The notes beneath the pieces are model-generated. The model ran no database searches. It was not told where the DNA came from and worked only from the letters and a program-made list of their open reading frames with translations. The position numbers were made by a program, and so were the translations under genes. From an uncultured Anaerotignum sp. (lineage in GTDB: Bacteria > Bacillota > Clostridia > Lachnospirales > Anaerotignaceae), in NCBI GenBank assembly GCA_910578425.1, contig CAJTQX010000001.1, positions 7,069 to 18,388 of the forward strand: a stretch of 11,320 nt of DNA. Direction: 5' to 3'. The first letter of the stretch is position 1. The number at the start of each line of letters is the position of its first letter. Below, piece by piece: positions 5,886 through 11,320 of the stretch.

Positions 5886-6752
5886 TTATTTTACAATTTC
5901 AAATTCCTGCTGGCCTGCTGCGCCAGGGGCAATTTCATATTTCTCAAATACAACGACAGGATTTCCGGATGTATTGATATAGAATTTTGTGTCCTTATCA
6001 AGGCCGTCCCAGTCCTCGTCCCAAAATTCCATTTCGGTTTCTTTTTCTCTCTGTGCGATCTGGCTGCGAACATTTTCTTCGGCTGCCTGCATATTTTCGC
6101 CTAAGATTTCCGGCAGAGTGACCCATTTGCCTGATTTGATATCCAGATTGTAGTATTTTGTTTCGCTGTATGCGTTGCTGCTGCTGTCCGTTCCTATGAC
6201 CGCGATGGAGAGATAATCGTCCGTAAACGCTTTTACATCGTACCGTACCTTTATTTTGATATCATGCGCGGTCCATTCTTCTTCTGTGCCTCCGGTTTCC
6301 AAAAATGCCTGCCGGTATTCCTCTGCCCTTGCCTGTGCCTCCTCCGCGTACTGTTCGCAGAAAGAGTAGATTTCCTTGTTTACGCCCTTTTCAAGACCGC
6401 TCAGTTCTGTGGAGATCATTTCGATGGTAGGGATATCTACGGAGATTTTTATATTTGCGTTTTCCGTTTCATAGGAGCGGAAGGTCAGGACGCGCGCGAT
6501 GGAACCGACTACGGGAATGCTGCCCATCTCCTGCGCAAAGGTCTGGCTGGTGTTCAGGCCGGTGGTAAGTAATACGACTGCCGCGGCTGCTGTGATTGCT
6601 GTTTTCTTCATAATTAAGTTCCTCCTTGTCTGTACTGCTTTCCTTTTCTGCACTGCATTTGCTTTTTCTATTTCTGATTGTACGCGTTTTGATAATTCTG
6701 CCGGAATCGGGATATTTTCATAGCTTTTTTTTGCATCCTCCATTTCCTTCAT
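5886..6752 (-). CDS. RsiV-like anti-sigma factor (DUF3298 C-terminal domain)
   Basis: A 288-residue single-pass membrane anti-sigma factor. Residues 1-47 are cytoplasmic, charged and sigma-binding; about 50-66 (TAITAAAAVVLLTTGLN) span the membrane; the rest is outside. The outer part has the RsiV layout: a beta segment, the long helix ELSGLEKGVNKEIYSFCEQY, a YYNLDIKSGKWVTLPEIL stretch, and the ending FYINTSGNPVVVFEKYEIAP typical of DUF3298. In characterised relatives, lysozyme binding exposes a signal-peptidase site just after the membrane span and releases the sigma factor; here TFA-QEM (about 70-75) could serve. Length matches B. subtilis RsiV. The ATG overlaps the sigma gene's TGA (ATGA) and uses a GAGGAGG site inside that gene, so the two are translationally coupled. 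A second well-spaced start lies at codon 48 (6611). Lysozyme as ligand is inferred. Confidence 0.88.
   Translation of the reverse strand: MKEMEDAKKSYENIPIPAELSKRVQSEIEKANAVQKRKAVQTRRNLIMKKTAITAAAAVVLLTTGLNTSQTFAQEMGSIPVVGSIARVLTFRSYETENANIKISVDIPTIEMISTELSGLEKGVNKEIYSFCEQYAEEAQARAEEYRQAFLETGGTEEEWTAHDIKIKVRYDVKAFTDDYLSIAVIGTDSSSNAYSETKYYNLDIKSGKWVTLPEILGENMQAAEENVRSQIAQREKETEMEFWDEDWDGLDKDTKFYINTSGNPVVVFEKYEIAPGAAGQQEFEIVK
6609..6627 (-). promoter_or_regulatory. Internal ribosome binding site and ATG inside the anti-sigma gene
   Basis: On the minus strand, AAGGAGG (6627-6621) precedes an in-frame ATG (6611-6609) by 9 bases. The AGGAGG encodes Arg-Arg of the basic region before the membrane span. 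Translation from here would give MKKTAITAAAAVVLLTTGLN and onward, a standard Sec signal peptide with a cleavage-like TFA-Q site, and no sigma-binding domain. Confidence 0.5.
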
Positions 6753-7243
6753 GTAAATTCCTCCTCTCCGATTGCGATTTTCAGGGCTTTCAGCCCGCGG
6801 TAGAGCTTTGTTTTTACCGTATTCAAATTCATGCCTAAAACCTGTGAGATTTCACTTAGCTCCAGTTCTTCAAAAAAACGGAGTTTTATGATGTTCTGCG
6901 TATCCGGTTCCATCCGGCTGATTTGGGAATACAGATCATCGTGTATTTCATACCGCTTTTCTTCGTATGGGATTTCGGAATAATATGAGTCATCCGCTGG
7001 TATGAACCGTTTTTTTGCGTTTAATATGGCGTAGCTTTCATGGAGTACGATTCTGTAAAACCATGTTTTGACTGCATTTTCATTTCTTAAATCTTCATAA
7101 TGCGCCAACGCCTTGCAGACTGCGTTCTGTACCGCGTCTAAAGCATCTTCCTGATTTTTTACACAACTGAACGCCAGCCGGTAAAATTTGGCTTGATTTT
7201 CAACGATGTAAGCGACCAGCTTATCATAAAGATTCTCTTTCAA
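6749..7243 (-). CDS. ECF RNA polymerase sigma factor (SigV-like)
   Basis: A 164-residue sigma-70 family ECF factor. Region 2 is about residues 8-75 (FYRLAFSCVKNQEDALDAVQNAVCKAL, then NENAVKTWFYRIVLHESY). Region 4 is about 105-157, with the helix-turn-helix LSEISQVLGMNLNTVKTKLYRGLKAL. The gene starts at a TTG (7243-7241), supported by GGAGG at 7255-7251 with 7-base spacing; no ATG nearby fits. It is the first gene of a two-gene operon, overlapping its anti-sigma factor by four bases. SigV of B. subtilis directs lysozyme-resistance genes, but no such target (oatA, dlt, pgdA) lies in this window. The family call is firm; the SigV subclass follows from the RsiV-like partner. Confidence 0.92.
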   Translation of the reverse strand: MKENLYDKLVAYIVENQAKFYRLAFSCVKNQEDALDAVQNAVCKALAHYEDLRNENAVKTWFYRIVLHESYAILNAKKRFIPADDSYYSEIPYEEKRYEIHDDLYSQISRMEPDTQNIIKLRFFEELELSEISQVLGMNLNTVKTKLYRGLKALKIAIGEEEFT

Positions 7244-7279
7244 GGGGACACCTCCTTACTGCTTTATTTTACTATATAA

Positions 7280-7308
7280 TAGATGAATGAGAAGGAGGAA
7301 AAGTTTCA
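7280..7308 (-). promoter_or_regulatory. Candidate autoregulatory ECF promoter of the sigma operon
   Basis: On the minus strand, TGAAAC (7308-7303) is followed by TTTT, and a 17-bp spacer leads to CATCTA (7285-7280), ending 36 bases before the TTG start codon. This matches the SigV-type pattern TGAAAC ... CGTC(TA) except for one base in the -10 element. The location upstream of an ECF sigma operon supports autoregulation. Confidence 0.55.
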
Positions 7309-7338
7309 GCTTTTTTCAGGAGAGGAATTTTTGAGGGG

Positions 7339-7368
7339 TTGTGTTGGCATGGGAAAGGAGGATATAAT
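7339..7368 (+). promoter_or_regulatory. Candidate sigma-A promoter for the 7506 lipoprotein gene
   Basis: A perfect TATAAT lies at 7363-7368, with TTGTGT (7339-7344) 18 bases upstream as a weak -35. Transcription would start near 7375 and give a leader of about 130 nt containing the competing hairpins at 7404-7464. Confidence 0.45.
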
Positions 7369-7403
7369 AGGAAGAAAAAGAGATGAGGTTTTTGTAAATT
7401 TTT

Positions 7404-7464
7404 CAGGCAGCCTGCCCGCAACCCCGGGTTGCGCGATTGGTGCTGGCGGCAACCGGCGTTTTTT
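7404..7464 (+). promoter_or_regulatory. Leader with mutually exclusive hairpins and a terminator-like T-run
   Basis: The segment GGTTGC (7427-7432) can pair with GCAACC upstream (7418-7423, triloop CCG). Alternatively CCGG and TTGC of 7424-7432 pair, with one bulge, to GCAACCGG downstream (7449-7456), followed by CG and TTTTTT (7459-7464). The two folds exclude each other, as in attenuators. CAGG CAG CCTG (7404-7414) is a third small hairpin. No known riboswitch core was recognised. Confidence 0.45.
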
Positions 7465-7505
7465 GGCAGGATAAAGCCGGAAAACGATAAAAGGAGGAGA
7501 AGAAA

Positions 7506-8432
7506 ATGAAAAGGTTTTTGGGTATCTGTATGGCGGTACTTTTGCTGGCGGGTTGCGCGGTGCAGGAGGACAGTGCGGCGGCAGATGAGCCATATTGGGA
7601 AGAAAATAAGTTTGACGTGGAAATTTATACGGGGAAATTTGACGGCACATATGAGGAACGCCATTTGGGGAACCAAACGGGCGAGTATGGGAGGGAGCTG
7701 GCGATGGAGCGCGCTGCCGGAGATATGGCGTACCTGCTTGCCGTGGACGGCGGTTTTGTCCCCATGCCGGATCTATACATCGATGGGGACATCCCCTATG
7801 CGCCGCTGGAAAGCCTGGAAACAATGGGCATTACGGCAGAGTATGTCAGAAATGAACATCATGGATATCATATGCTGCTGCGCCGCGGGGAGGATACGCT
7901 GCGGCTGACATATCTTTATCGGGCGGAAAAGGACGGGAAGGAATTGGAAACAGCGTTTCAGCTTTTGAAGGACGGGTATGGGGAAACATATATCCCGATT
8001 TGCTTTGTGGCGGAGCAGTTTGGCGGGACTGCGCGGTTTGTGAAGGATTTCAAAAAGGAAATCTGCAATGACGAAAAGGAGTATGGGCTGAGGGTCGGCA
8101 TGGTGGTGGTGGAGATGCAGGCGGAGGAACAGGCGGTGCTTACATTCGAGGAAGGGCTCGCAGAAGCCCAAAAGGCTTCGCTGGAGGAGTTTAACAGGAT
8201 GGAGGAGATAAGGAAGAAAACAGGCAAGGTCTTTTGGCGGTATGACCCTATGGCGGTTCACTATACGGGGGAGAACTTGGGGAGGTATTATGTCTATGAA
8301 TTGGAAAGATTTGAAGACCTGCCGATTTTTGTCAACCGCTATACAGGGGAAATCTATGGTGTACAGCCGGAATGGCAGGGAATTCTGTCAATCAAAAAGA
8401 GGTTTCCGAATATCAGGAGAGTGCTTTCCTGA
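7506..8432 (+). CDS. Putative lipoprotein with copper-amine-oxidase-N/stalk-like domains
   Basis: A 308-residue exported protein. MKRFLGICMAVLLLAGC is a lipoprotein signal peptide with lipobox L-A-G-C, so Cys17 is the predicted anchor. Residues about 78-190 resemble the Cu_amine_oxidN1/stalk-domain pattern seen in many clostridial surface proteins: VDGGFVPMPDLYIDGDIPY, then PLESLETMGITAEY, and later YIPICFVAEQFGGTARFV, where a short hydrophobic element precedes a variant of the 'FIAEALGA' motif. The remaining C-terminal 100 residues are highly charged with no recognised motif. The domain is a structural module and does not imply copper or oxidase activity. The ATG at 7506 follows AAGGAGGAG at 7491-7499. 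It may be transcribed from the promoter at 7339-7368. Role unknown; the domain assignment is by eye. Confidence 0.72.
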   Translation: MKRFLGICMAVLLLAGCAVQEDSAAADEPYWEENKFDVEIYTGKFDGTYEERHLGNQTGEYGRELAMERAAGDMAYLLAVDGGFVPMPDLYIDGDIPYAPLESLETMGITAEYVRNEHHGYHMLLRRGEDTLRLTYLYRAEKDGKELETAFQLLKDGYGETYIPICFVAEQFGGTARFVKDFKKEICNDEKEYGLRVGMVVVEMQAEEQAVLTFEEGLAEAQKASLEEFNRMEEIRKKTGKVFWRYDPMAVHYTGENLGRYYVYELERFEDLPIFVNRYTGEIYGVQPEWQGILSIKKRFPNIRRVLS

Positions 8433-8524
8433 AGAGTGGTTTGACGATATTGCCTTTTAATGACATTTTAATCTGATTTCAAAAGGGCTTTAACAAGAAA
8501 AATATATGATGAAGGCAGAATAGA

Positions 8525-8533
8525 TGGTATACT
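8525..8533 (+). promoter_or_regulatory. Extended -10 promoter for the two-component operon
   Basis: TGGTATACT (8525-8533) is an extended -10 box (TGN plus TATACT). No good -35 hexamer is seen at 16-18 bp. The predicted start near 8540 gives a leader of about 75 nt holding the hairpins at 8546-8584. Confidence 0.45.
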
Positions 8534-8545
8534 ATAAGGAAAAAC

Positions 8546-8584
8546 TGCCTTAGGCAATGGGAGCGGGGAGGCTCCCCGGAGCCT
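8546..8584 (+). repeat. GC-rich hairpins in the leader of the response regulator gene
   Basis: TGCC TTA GGCA (8546-8556) is followed by two overlapping hairpins. CGGGGA GGC TCCCCG (8564-8578) and AGGCTC ... GAGCCT (8569-8574 with 8579-8584) cannot form together. There is no T-run, so a role in RNA stability or translation is more likely than termination. Confidence 0.5.
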
Positions 8585-8615
8585 GAAACACATTTGGCGG
8601 AAAGGAAACGGATTT

Positions 8616-9299
8616 ATGGAACGGAAAAAAATTCTTCTGGTGGAGGACGAAGTGAAGCTGGCCCGTTTTGTGGAGCTGGAATTGCAGTATGAAGGTTATG
8701 ACGTAACTGTCTGCCATGACGGACGGGAGGGCATGAACCAGATTATGGACAATTCATTCGATATGATACTGTTAGACCTGATGCTGCCGGGGCTGACGGG
8801 CATCGAAATCTGCCGCAGGGTGCGCAAATTTTCACAGGTACCGATTATCATGCTGACCGCGAAGGATGAGGTCATGGACAAGGTTGCGGGGCTGGACAGC
8901 GGCGCGGACGATTATCTGACAAAGCCTTTTGCCATAGAAGAACTTCTGGCAAGGATGCGTGTGGCGTTCAAGCACTGCGAGGGTACGACTGTGAAAAAAT
9001 CTCTTTTGCAGGTGCAGGATTTGACGATTGATACGGAAAAGCGCATGGTGACGGTGGACGGCAAAACGGTGGAGCTGACGAAAAAAGAATATGAACTGCT
9101 GTCCTATCTGGTGCAGAATAAAAACATCGTACTGACGCGGGAGCAGATACTCAATGAGGTCTGGGGCTACAGCTACATCGGGGAAACGAATGTAGTAGAT
9201 GTATACATCCGCTACCTCCGCTCCAAGATAGACGAGGCGTTCGGCAACAAATATATCCATACAATACGAGGTGTCGGCTATTATGTCAAAGAAGAGTGA
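8616..9299 (+). CDS. OmpR/PhoB-family response regulator
   Basis: A 227-residue cytoplasmic transcription regulator. The receiver domain covers residues 4-115, with the acidic pair Glu10-Asp11, phospho-acceptor Asp54 (LLDLMLPG), Thr81 and Lys103 (TKPF), all canonical. The winged-helix DNA-binding domain covers about 128-225: LTKKEYELLSYLVQN, the recognition-helix region NVVDVYIRYLRSKID and the wing HTIRGVGYYV. An AAAGGA ribosome binding site lies about 10 bases before the ATG. Its last 17 bases overlap the sensor kinase gene, so the two are co-translated and surely partners. Sequence style is close to the ArlR/CiaR-like regulators of Bacillota. The regulon is unknown; a binding site in its own leader is possible but not identified. 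Confidence 0.95.
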   Translation: MERKKILLVEDEVKLARFVELELQYEGYDVTVCHDGREGMNQIMDNSFDMILLDLMLPGLTGIEICRRVRKFSQVPIIMLTAKDEVMDKVAGLDSGADDYLTKPFAIEELLARMRVAFKHCEGTTVKKSLLQVQDLTIDTEKRMVTVDGKTVELTKKEYELLSYLVQNKNIVLTREQILNEVWGYSYIGETNVVDVYIRYLRSKIDEAFGNKYIHTIRGVGYYVKEE

Positions 9300-10809
9300 T
9301 ACAGGGCTGTTCGGCGGCATCCGGCATATGGCAATCGCCAAAAAGATTACGCTGCTGTACGGCGGCATCTTTTCCATATCCCTGCTGTTTATCAGCATTT
9401 TTATGGCTCTGAACATTTCCAGTCTCCAGCAGGGCAATATGCGGCGGGAACTGACACGGACGGTCGACAACATACAGAATTATCTGGACAACGGCGGAGT
9501 TTTGAACGATGAAACGCTTGCGAGCCTTTTGGAAAACAAATATGTAGAGGTCAGCATACACAACCTGAAGGACGGGAAAAGCTACAATAGCTACGTATGG
9601 GAAATGCCCGCGTTTATCATGGGGCGTCCGGAGCCGCTCGGGGAGCCTGCTCCGCCGGAGAAACGTGAATTTTATGAAGATACCTTCCGCCAGCAGGAGA
9701 GGGAGATGCGGAAAAAAGGCTTTCAGGTGCATATGAAAAAGGAAAGCGATGGCGGCATAACAGAATACATTCTGCAAAATGAGCTGGAACAGCAGTTTAT
9801 GCTGGTTTCCGGCATCTACGAGGCGGGGGACGGTCTTTACCTGATACAGGTGTTTAAGATGATGGACAGTGCGCGGTATATGTTCAAGCATTTCCTCACC
9901 ACGCTGATACTTGTGGATTTTGTGGGTATTTTCTGCGCTTTCCTGATTGGACAGTATATCAGCCGGAGAATGCTGCGGCCTGTGGCGGCGATCCGTTCCG
10001 CTGCGGAGCGCATCAGTATAGAGGACCTGAGCCGAAGGATACCGACAGAGGGGCCCGAGGACGAAATGATGGAGCTGACAGTCACGTTCAATTCTATGAT
10101 AGAACGTCTGGATACGGCATTCCAGCGGCAGAATCAGTTTGTTTCGGACGCTTCGCATGAGCTGCGCACGCCCATCGCGGTTATTCAGGGTTATGCAAAC
10201 CTTATCAACCGCTGGGGCAAGAGCGACCCTGACGTTTTGCAGGAATCCATTGATTCCATACTGACGGAAACAGAGCATATGAGCGCGCTTATCCGCAAGC
10301 TGTTATTTTTGGCAAAAAGCGACCAGAACAGGCTGCACGCGCAAAAGGAAAAAATACTGCTGAACGATGTTGCGTCCGATATCGTGCGGGAGATGGCGGT
10401 GCTGGAACCGAATCGGGAGGTCGTCTATCAGGAGGAGGCAAGCGTGACGCTTTGGGCGGATTATGACCTGATCAAACAGCTTTTATGGATACATGGGGAA
10501 AACGCCATGAAATATACGCATGACGGCGGCAGAATTACAGTGCGCGTCTGGAAGGACAAAAAATTCGGTTATGTTTCCATTGCGGATGACGGCGTGGGCA
10601 TTGGCGAGGAGGACCGTACGAAAATATTCGACCGTTTTTACCGCGTGGACAAATCCAGAAATAAGGAGATTTCCGGAACAGGGCTGGGACTGGCGATTGC
10701 GCGCTGGATTGTCGAATGCCACGATGGAGAAATACTGCTGGAAAGCGAGCAGGGGGAAGGCGCGGTATTTACCGACAAATTCCGGCTGTACGAGGGGGAT
10801 TCGCATTAA
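9283..10809 (+). CDS. Sensor histidine kinase (HAMP-HisKA-HATPase), partner of the upstream regulator
   Basis: A 508-residue membrane kinase. TM1 is about 22-44 and TM2 about 204-226 (with Asp212 inside it). They enclose a roughly 160-residue outer sensor domain with a proline-rich stretch (GRPEPLGEPAPPEK) and no motif I recognise. A HAMP linker follows (about 227-282). The phosphorylated His292 lies in FVSDASHELRTPIAV. Then come the N box Asn407 (HGENAMKY), the G1 box Asp435-Asp436 (DDGVGIG), the F box DRFYRVDKSR and the G2 box GTGLGLAIA near 465-473. All catalytic motifs are intact. The ATG at 9283 overlaps the regulator's end by 17 bases and has GAGGTG at 9268-9273, 9 bases away, so it is preferred over the ATG at 9328. 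The architecture resembles ArlS/CiaH-type kinases; the signal is unknown. Confidence 0.94.
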   Translation: MSKKSDTGLFGGIRHMAIAKKITLLYGGIFSISLLFISIFMALNISSLQQGNMRRELTRTVDNIQNYLDNGGVLNDETLASLLENKYVEVSIHNLKDGKSYNSYVWEMPAFIMGRPEPLGEPAPPEKREFYEDTFRQQEREMRKKGFQVHMKKESDGGITEYILQNELEQQFMLVSGIYEAGDGLYLIQVFKMMDSARYMFKHFLTTLILVDFVGIFCAFLIGQYISRRMLRPVAAIRSAAERISIEDLSRRIPTEGPEDEMMELTVTFNSMIERLDTAFQRQNQFVSDASHELRTPIAVIQGYANLINRWGKSDPDVLQESIDSILTETEHMSALIRKLLFLAKSDQNRLHAQKEKILLNDVASDIVREMAVLEPNREVVYQEEASVTLWADYDLIKQLLWIHGENAMKYTHDGGRITVRVWKDKKFGYVSIADDGVGIGEEDRTKIFDRFYRVDKSRNKEISGTGLGLAIARWIVECHDGEILLESEQGEGAVFTDKFRLYEGDSH

Positions 10810-10865
10810 ATCAGGCGGAAAAGCGTAAAAACATGGAAGATACACGAAAATACAGGGGAACTTCC

Positions 10866-10909
10866 AAAAAAATGCCGGAGAGCCTTGAAAAACAAGACCT
10901 CCGGCATTT
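10866..10909 (-). terminator. Bidirectional-looking terminator, best for the minus strand
   Basis: AAATGCCGGAG (10870-10880) pairs perfectly with CTCCGGCATTT (10899-10909). Read on the minus strand the stem runs into seven T's (plus-strand A's at 10866-10872), giving a strong stop for the catalase remnant. On the plus strand only TTT follows, a weaker stop for the two-component operon. Confidence 0.8.
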
Positions 10910-10940
10910 CGCATGATCCGCTGTATGCGCGGGGGAGCGT

Positions 10941-11171
10941 TCAGCTCCGGCAGCCGTTCTGCTGAACGAAGAAATAATGTTCCCGGTTCAGATAGTCGCG
11001 CGCAATTTCGAGGGCTTCGCCGAATCTCTGGAAATGCACAATTTCCCGTTCCCGCAGGAAGCGCAGAGGGGCAAGCACTTCGGGGTTATCCGTCATATCA
11101 ATAAGATATTCATAGGTACTGCGGGCTTTCTGCTCTGCTGCACATTTGCAAATGCGAACTTTCGCATACAA
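10941..11171 (-). pseudogene. C-terminal remnant of a manganese catalase / CotJC-like protein
   Basis: Reading minus from a TTG at 11171, 76 codons end at TGA (10943-10941). From residue 11 the sequence matches the C-terminal third of the manganese catalase/CotJC family: AAEQKARSTYEYLIDMTDNP, then PLRFLREREIVHFQRFGEAL. It keeps one Glu (E13) and the E43-x-x-H46 pair of the di-manganese site but lacks the first half of the four-helix bundle, which carries the other ligands. Complete family members are about 190-290 residues. The first ten codons (MYAKVRICKC) do not look like the family and fall in a run of palindromes, so homology stops at about 11142-11144. There is no ribosome binding site before the TTG. 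It is probably a gene broken by insertion or deletion; its 5' part is not visible in the window. Confidence 0.75.
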
Positions 11172-11320
11172 ACCACTTCAATTTATGGTATAATCTACGC
11201 GAAGAAGCGGAGAAAAGCGAAGCGTAAAAAGGATTTTATCGCTTGCGAAGAAAATCCATTTTACGCTTTGCTTCGCGGAGCAACGCGACCGCAGAAAAAG
11301 CAGTTTTCTGCGGCTCCGCT
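11143..11320. repeat. Second palindrome-rich tract, runs off the window
   Basis: The tract begins where the catalase homology ends, with the perfect palindrome CATTTGCAAATG (11143-11154) and TGCGAA CT TTCGCA (11153-11166). A long hairpin follows: a 15-bp stem with one G-U pair (11215-11229 with 11259-11273) around an inner 7-bp stem (11231-11237 with 11251-11257). Then CCGCAGAAAA and TTTTCTGCGG (11289-11298, 11304-11313) sit inside GCGGAGC and GCTCCGC (11275-11281, 11313-11319). No open frame is credible. Style resembles the 5414-5866 block, but no long identical stretch is shared. Only the left part is visible. Confidence 0.65.
11186..11194 (+). promoter_or_regulatory. Extended -10 promoter reading into the palindromic tract
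   Basis: TGGTATAAT (11186-11194) is a consensus extended -10 box with no clear -35. A transcript from near 11201 would begin with the nested hairpins at 11215-11319 and leave the window. Confidence 0.45.

Noticed and set aside
5545..5982. A plus-strand open frame across the palindromic element
   Set aside because: It runs through the terminator at 5847-5871 and into the antisense of the anti-sigma gene. The residues encode the hairpin repeats, and there is no ribosome binding site or domain.
7283..7474. A 63-codon plus-strand frame upstream of the lipoprotein gene
   Set aside because: It covers the ECF promoter, a sigma-A promoter and the hairpin leader. No ribosome binding site precedes its ATG and the translation has no recognisable features.
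7391..7480. A cobalamin-type riboswitch before the lipoprotein gene
   Set aside because: GCCTGCCCGCAACC recalled part of the B12 riboswitch core, but the conserved boxes and the required length are missing from the roughly 130-nt leader.
9286..10278. A 330-codon open frame on the minus strand
   Set aside because: It is antisense to the sensor kinase, which is complete with all motifs. The long frame follows from codon bias.
10833..10916. A 27-codon small frame after the kinase gene
   Set aside because: No ribosome binding site lies before the ATG, and most of the frame lies in the terminator hairpin at 10866-10909.

Overview
The window reads as a chromosomal segment of an anaerobic, probably spore-forming Bacillota, most likely a Lachnospiraceae-type Clostridium relative. 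This placement is inference from protein flavour: a GH31 alpha-glucosidase very close to the gut Ruminococcus/Blautia obeum enzyme, a SigV/RsiV-type ECF sigma and anti-sigma pair, an RseC-like Cys-rich membrane protein, a CotJC-like manganese catalase remnant, and strong AGGAGG ribosome binding sites. No 16S, tRNA, CRISPR, phage or transposase gene is visible.

Layout, left to right. Plus strand: an AI-2E family permease (6-1166), an RseC family protein (1296-1730) ending in a strong intrinsic terminator, and a 42-residue lipoprotein (1798-1926). Minus strand: a family 2 glycosyltransferase with a helical repeat C-terminus (2074-3144). Plus strand: a GH31 alpha-glucosidase (3418-5409). A 476-bp gene-free gap follows (5410-5885), filled by an inverted-repeat-bounded element packed with tiny perfect hairpins. 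Minus strand: an ECF sigma/anti-sigma operon (7243 to 5886) behind a candidate autoregulated ECF promoter. Plus strand: a lipoprotein with copper-amine-oxidase-N-like repeats (7506-8432), preceded by a leader with competing hairpins, then an OmpR-type response regulator and sensor kinase in overlapping frames (8616-10809). Minus strand: the C-terminal third of a manganese catalase/CotJC-like protein (10941 to about 11144). It is cut off where a second palindrome-rich tract begins; that tract runs off the right end.

The genes form small independent units, several serving the envelope or signalling. The sigma/anti-sigma pair would sense an envelope insult (lysozyme in characterised relatives), and the two-component system senses an unknown signal. 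The alpha-glucosidase stands alone and would release glucose from short alpha-glucosides.

The most unusual content is non-coding. Perfect short inverted repeats, mostly with 3-nt loops, are crowded into 5474-5827. Similar ones recur in the leaders of the 7506 and 8616 genes, and a related nested palindromic tract sits at the broken catalase. The 5414-5866 block is bounded by a 34-bp imperfect inverted repeat and looks like a non-autonomous element or a structured intergenic repeat. I do not recognise it as a named family. A second point of interest is a well-formed internal Shine-Dalgarno and ATG inside the anti-sigma gene, which could give a secreted form lacking the sigma-binding domain.
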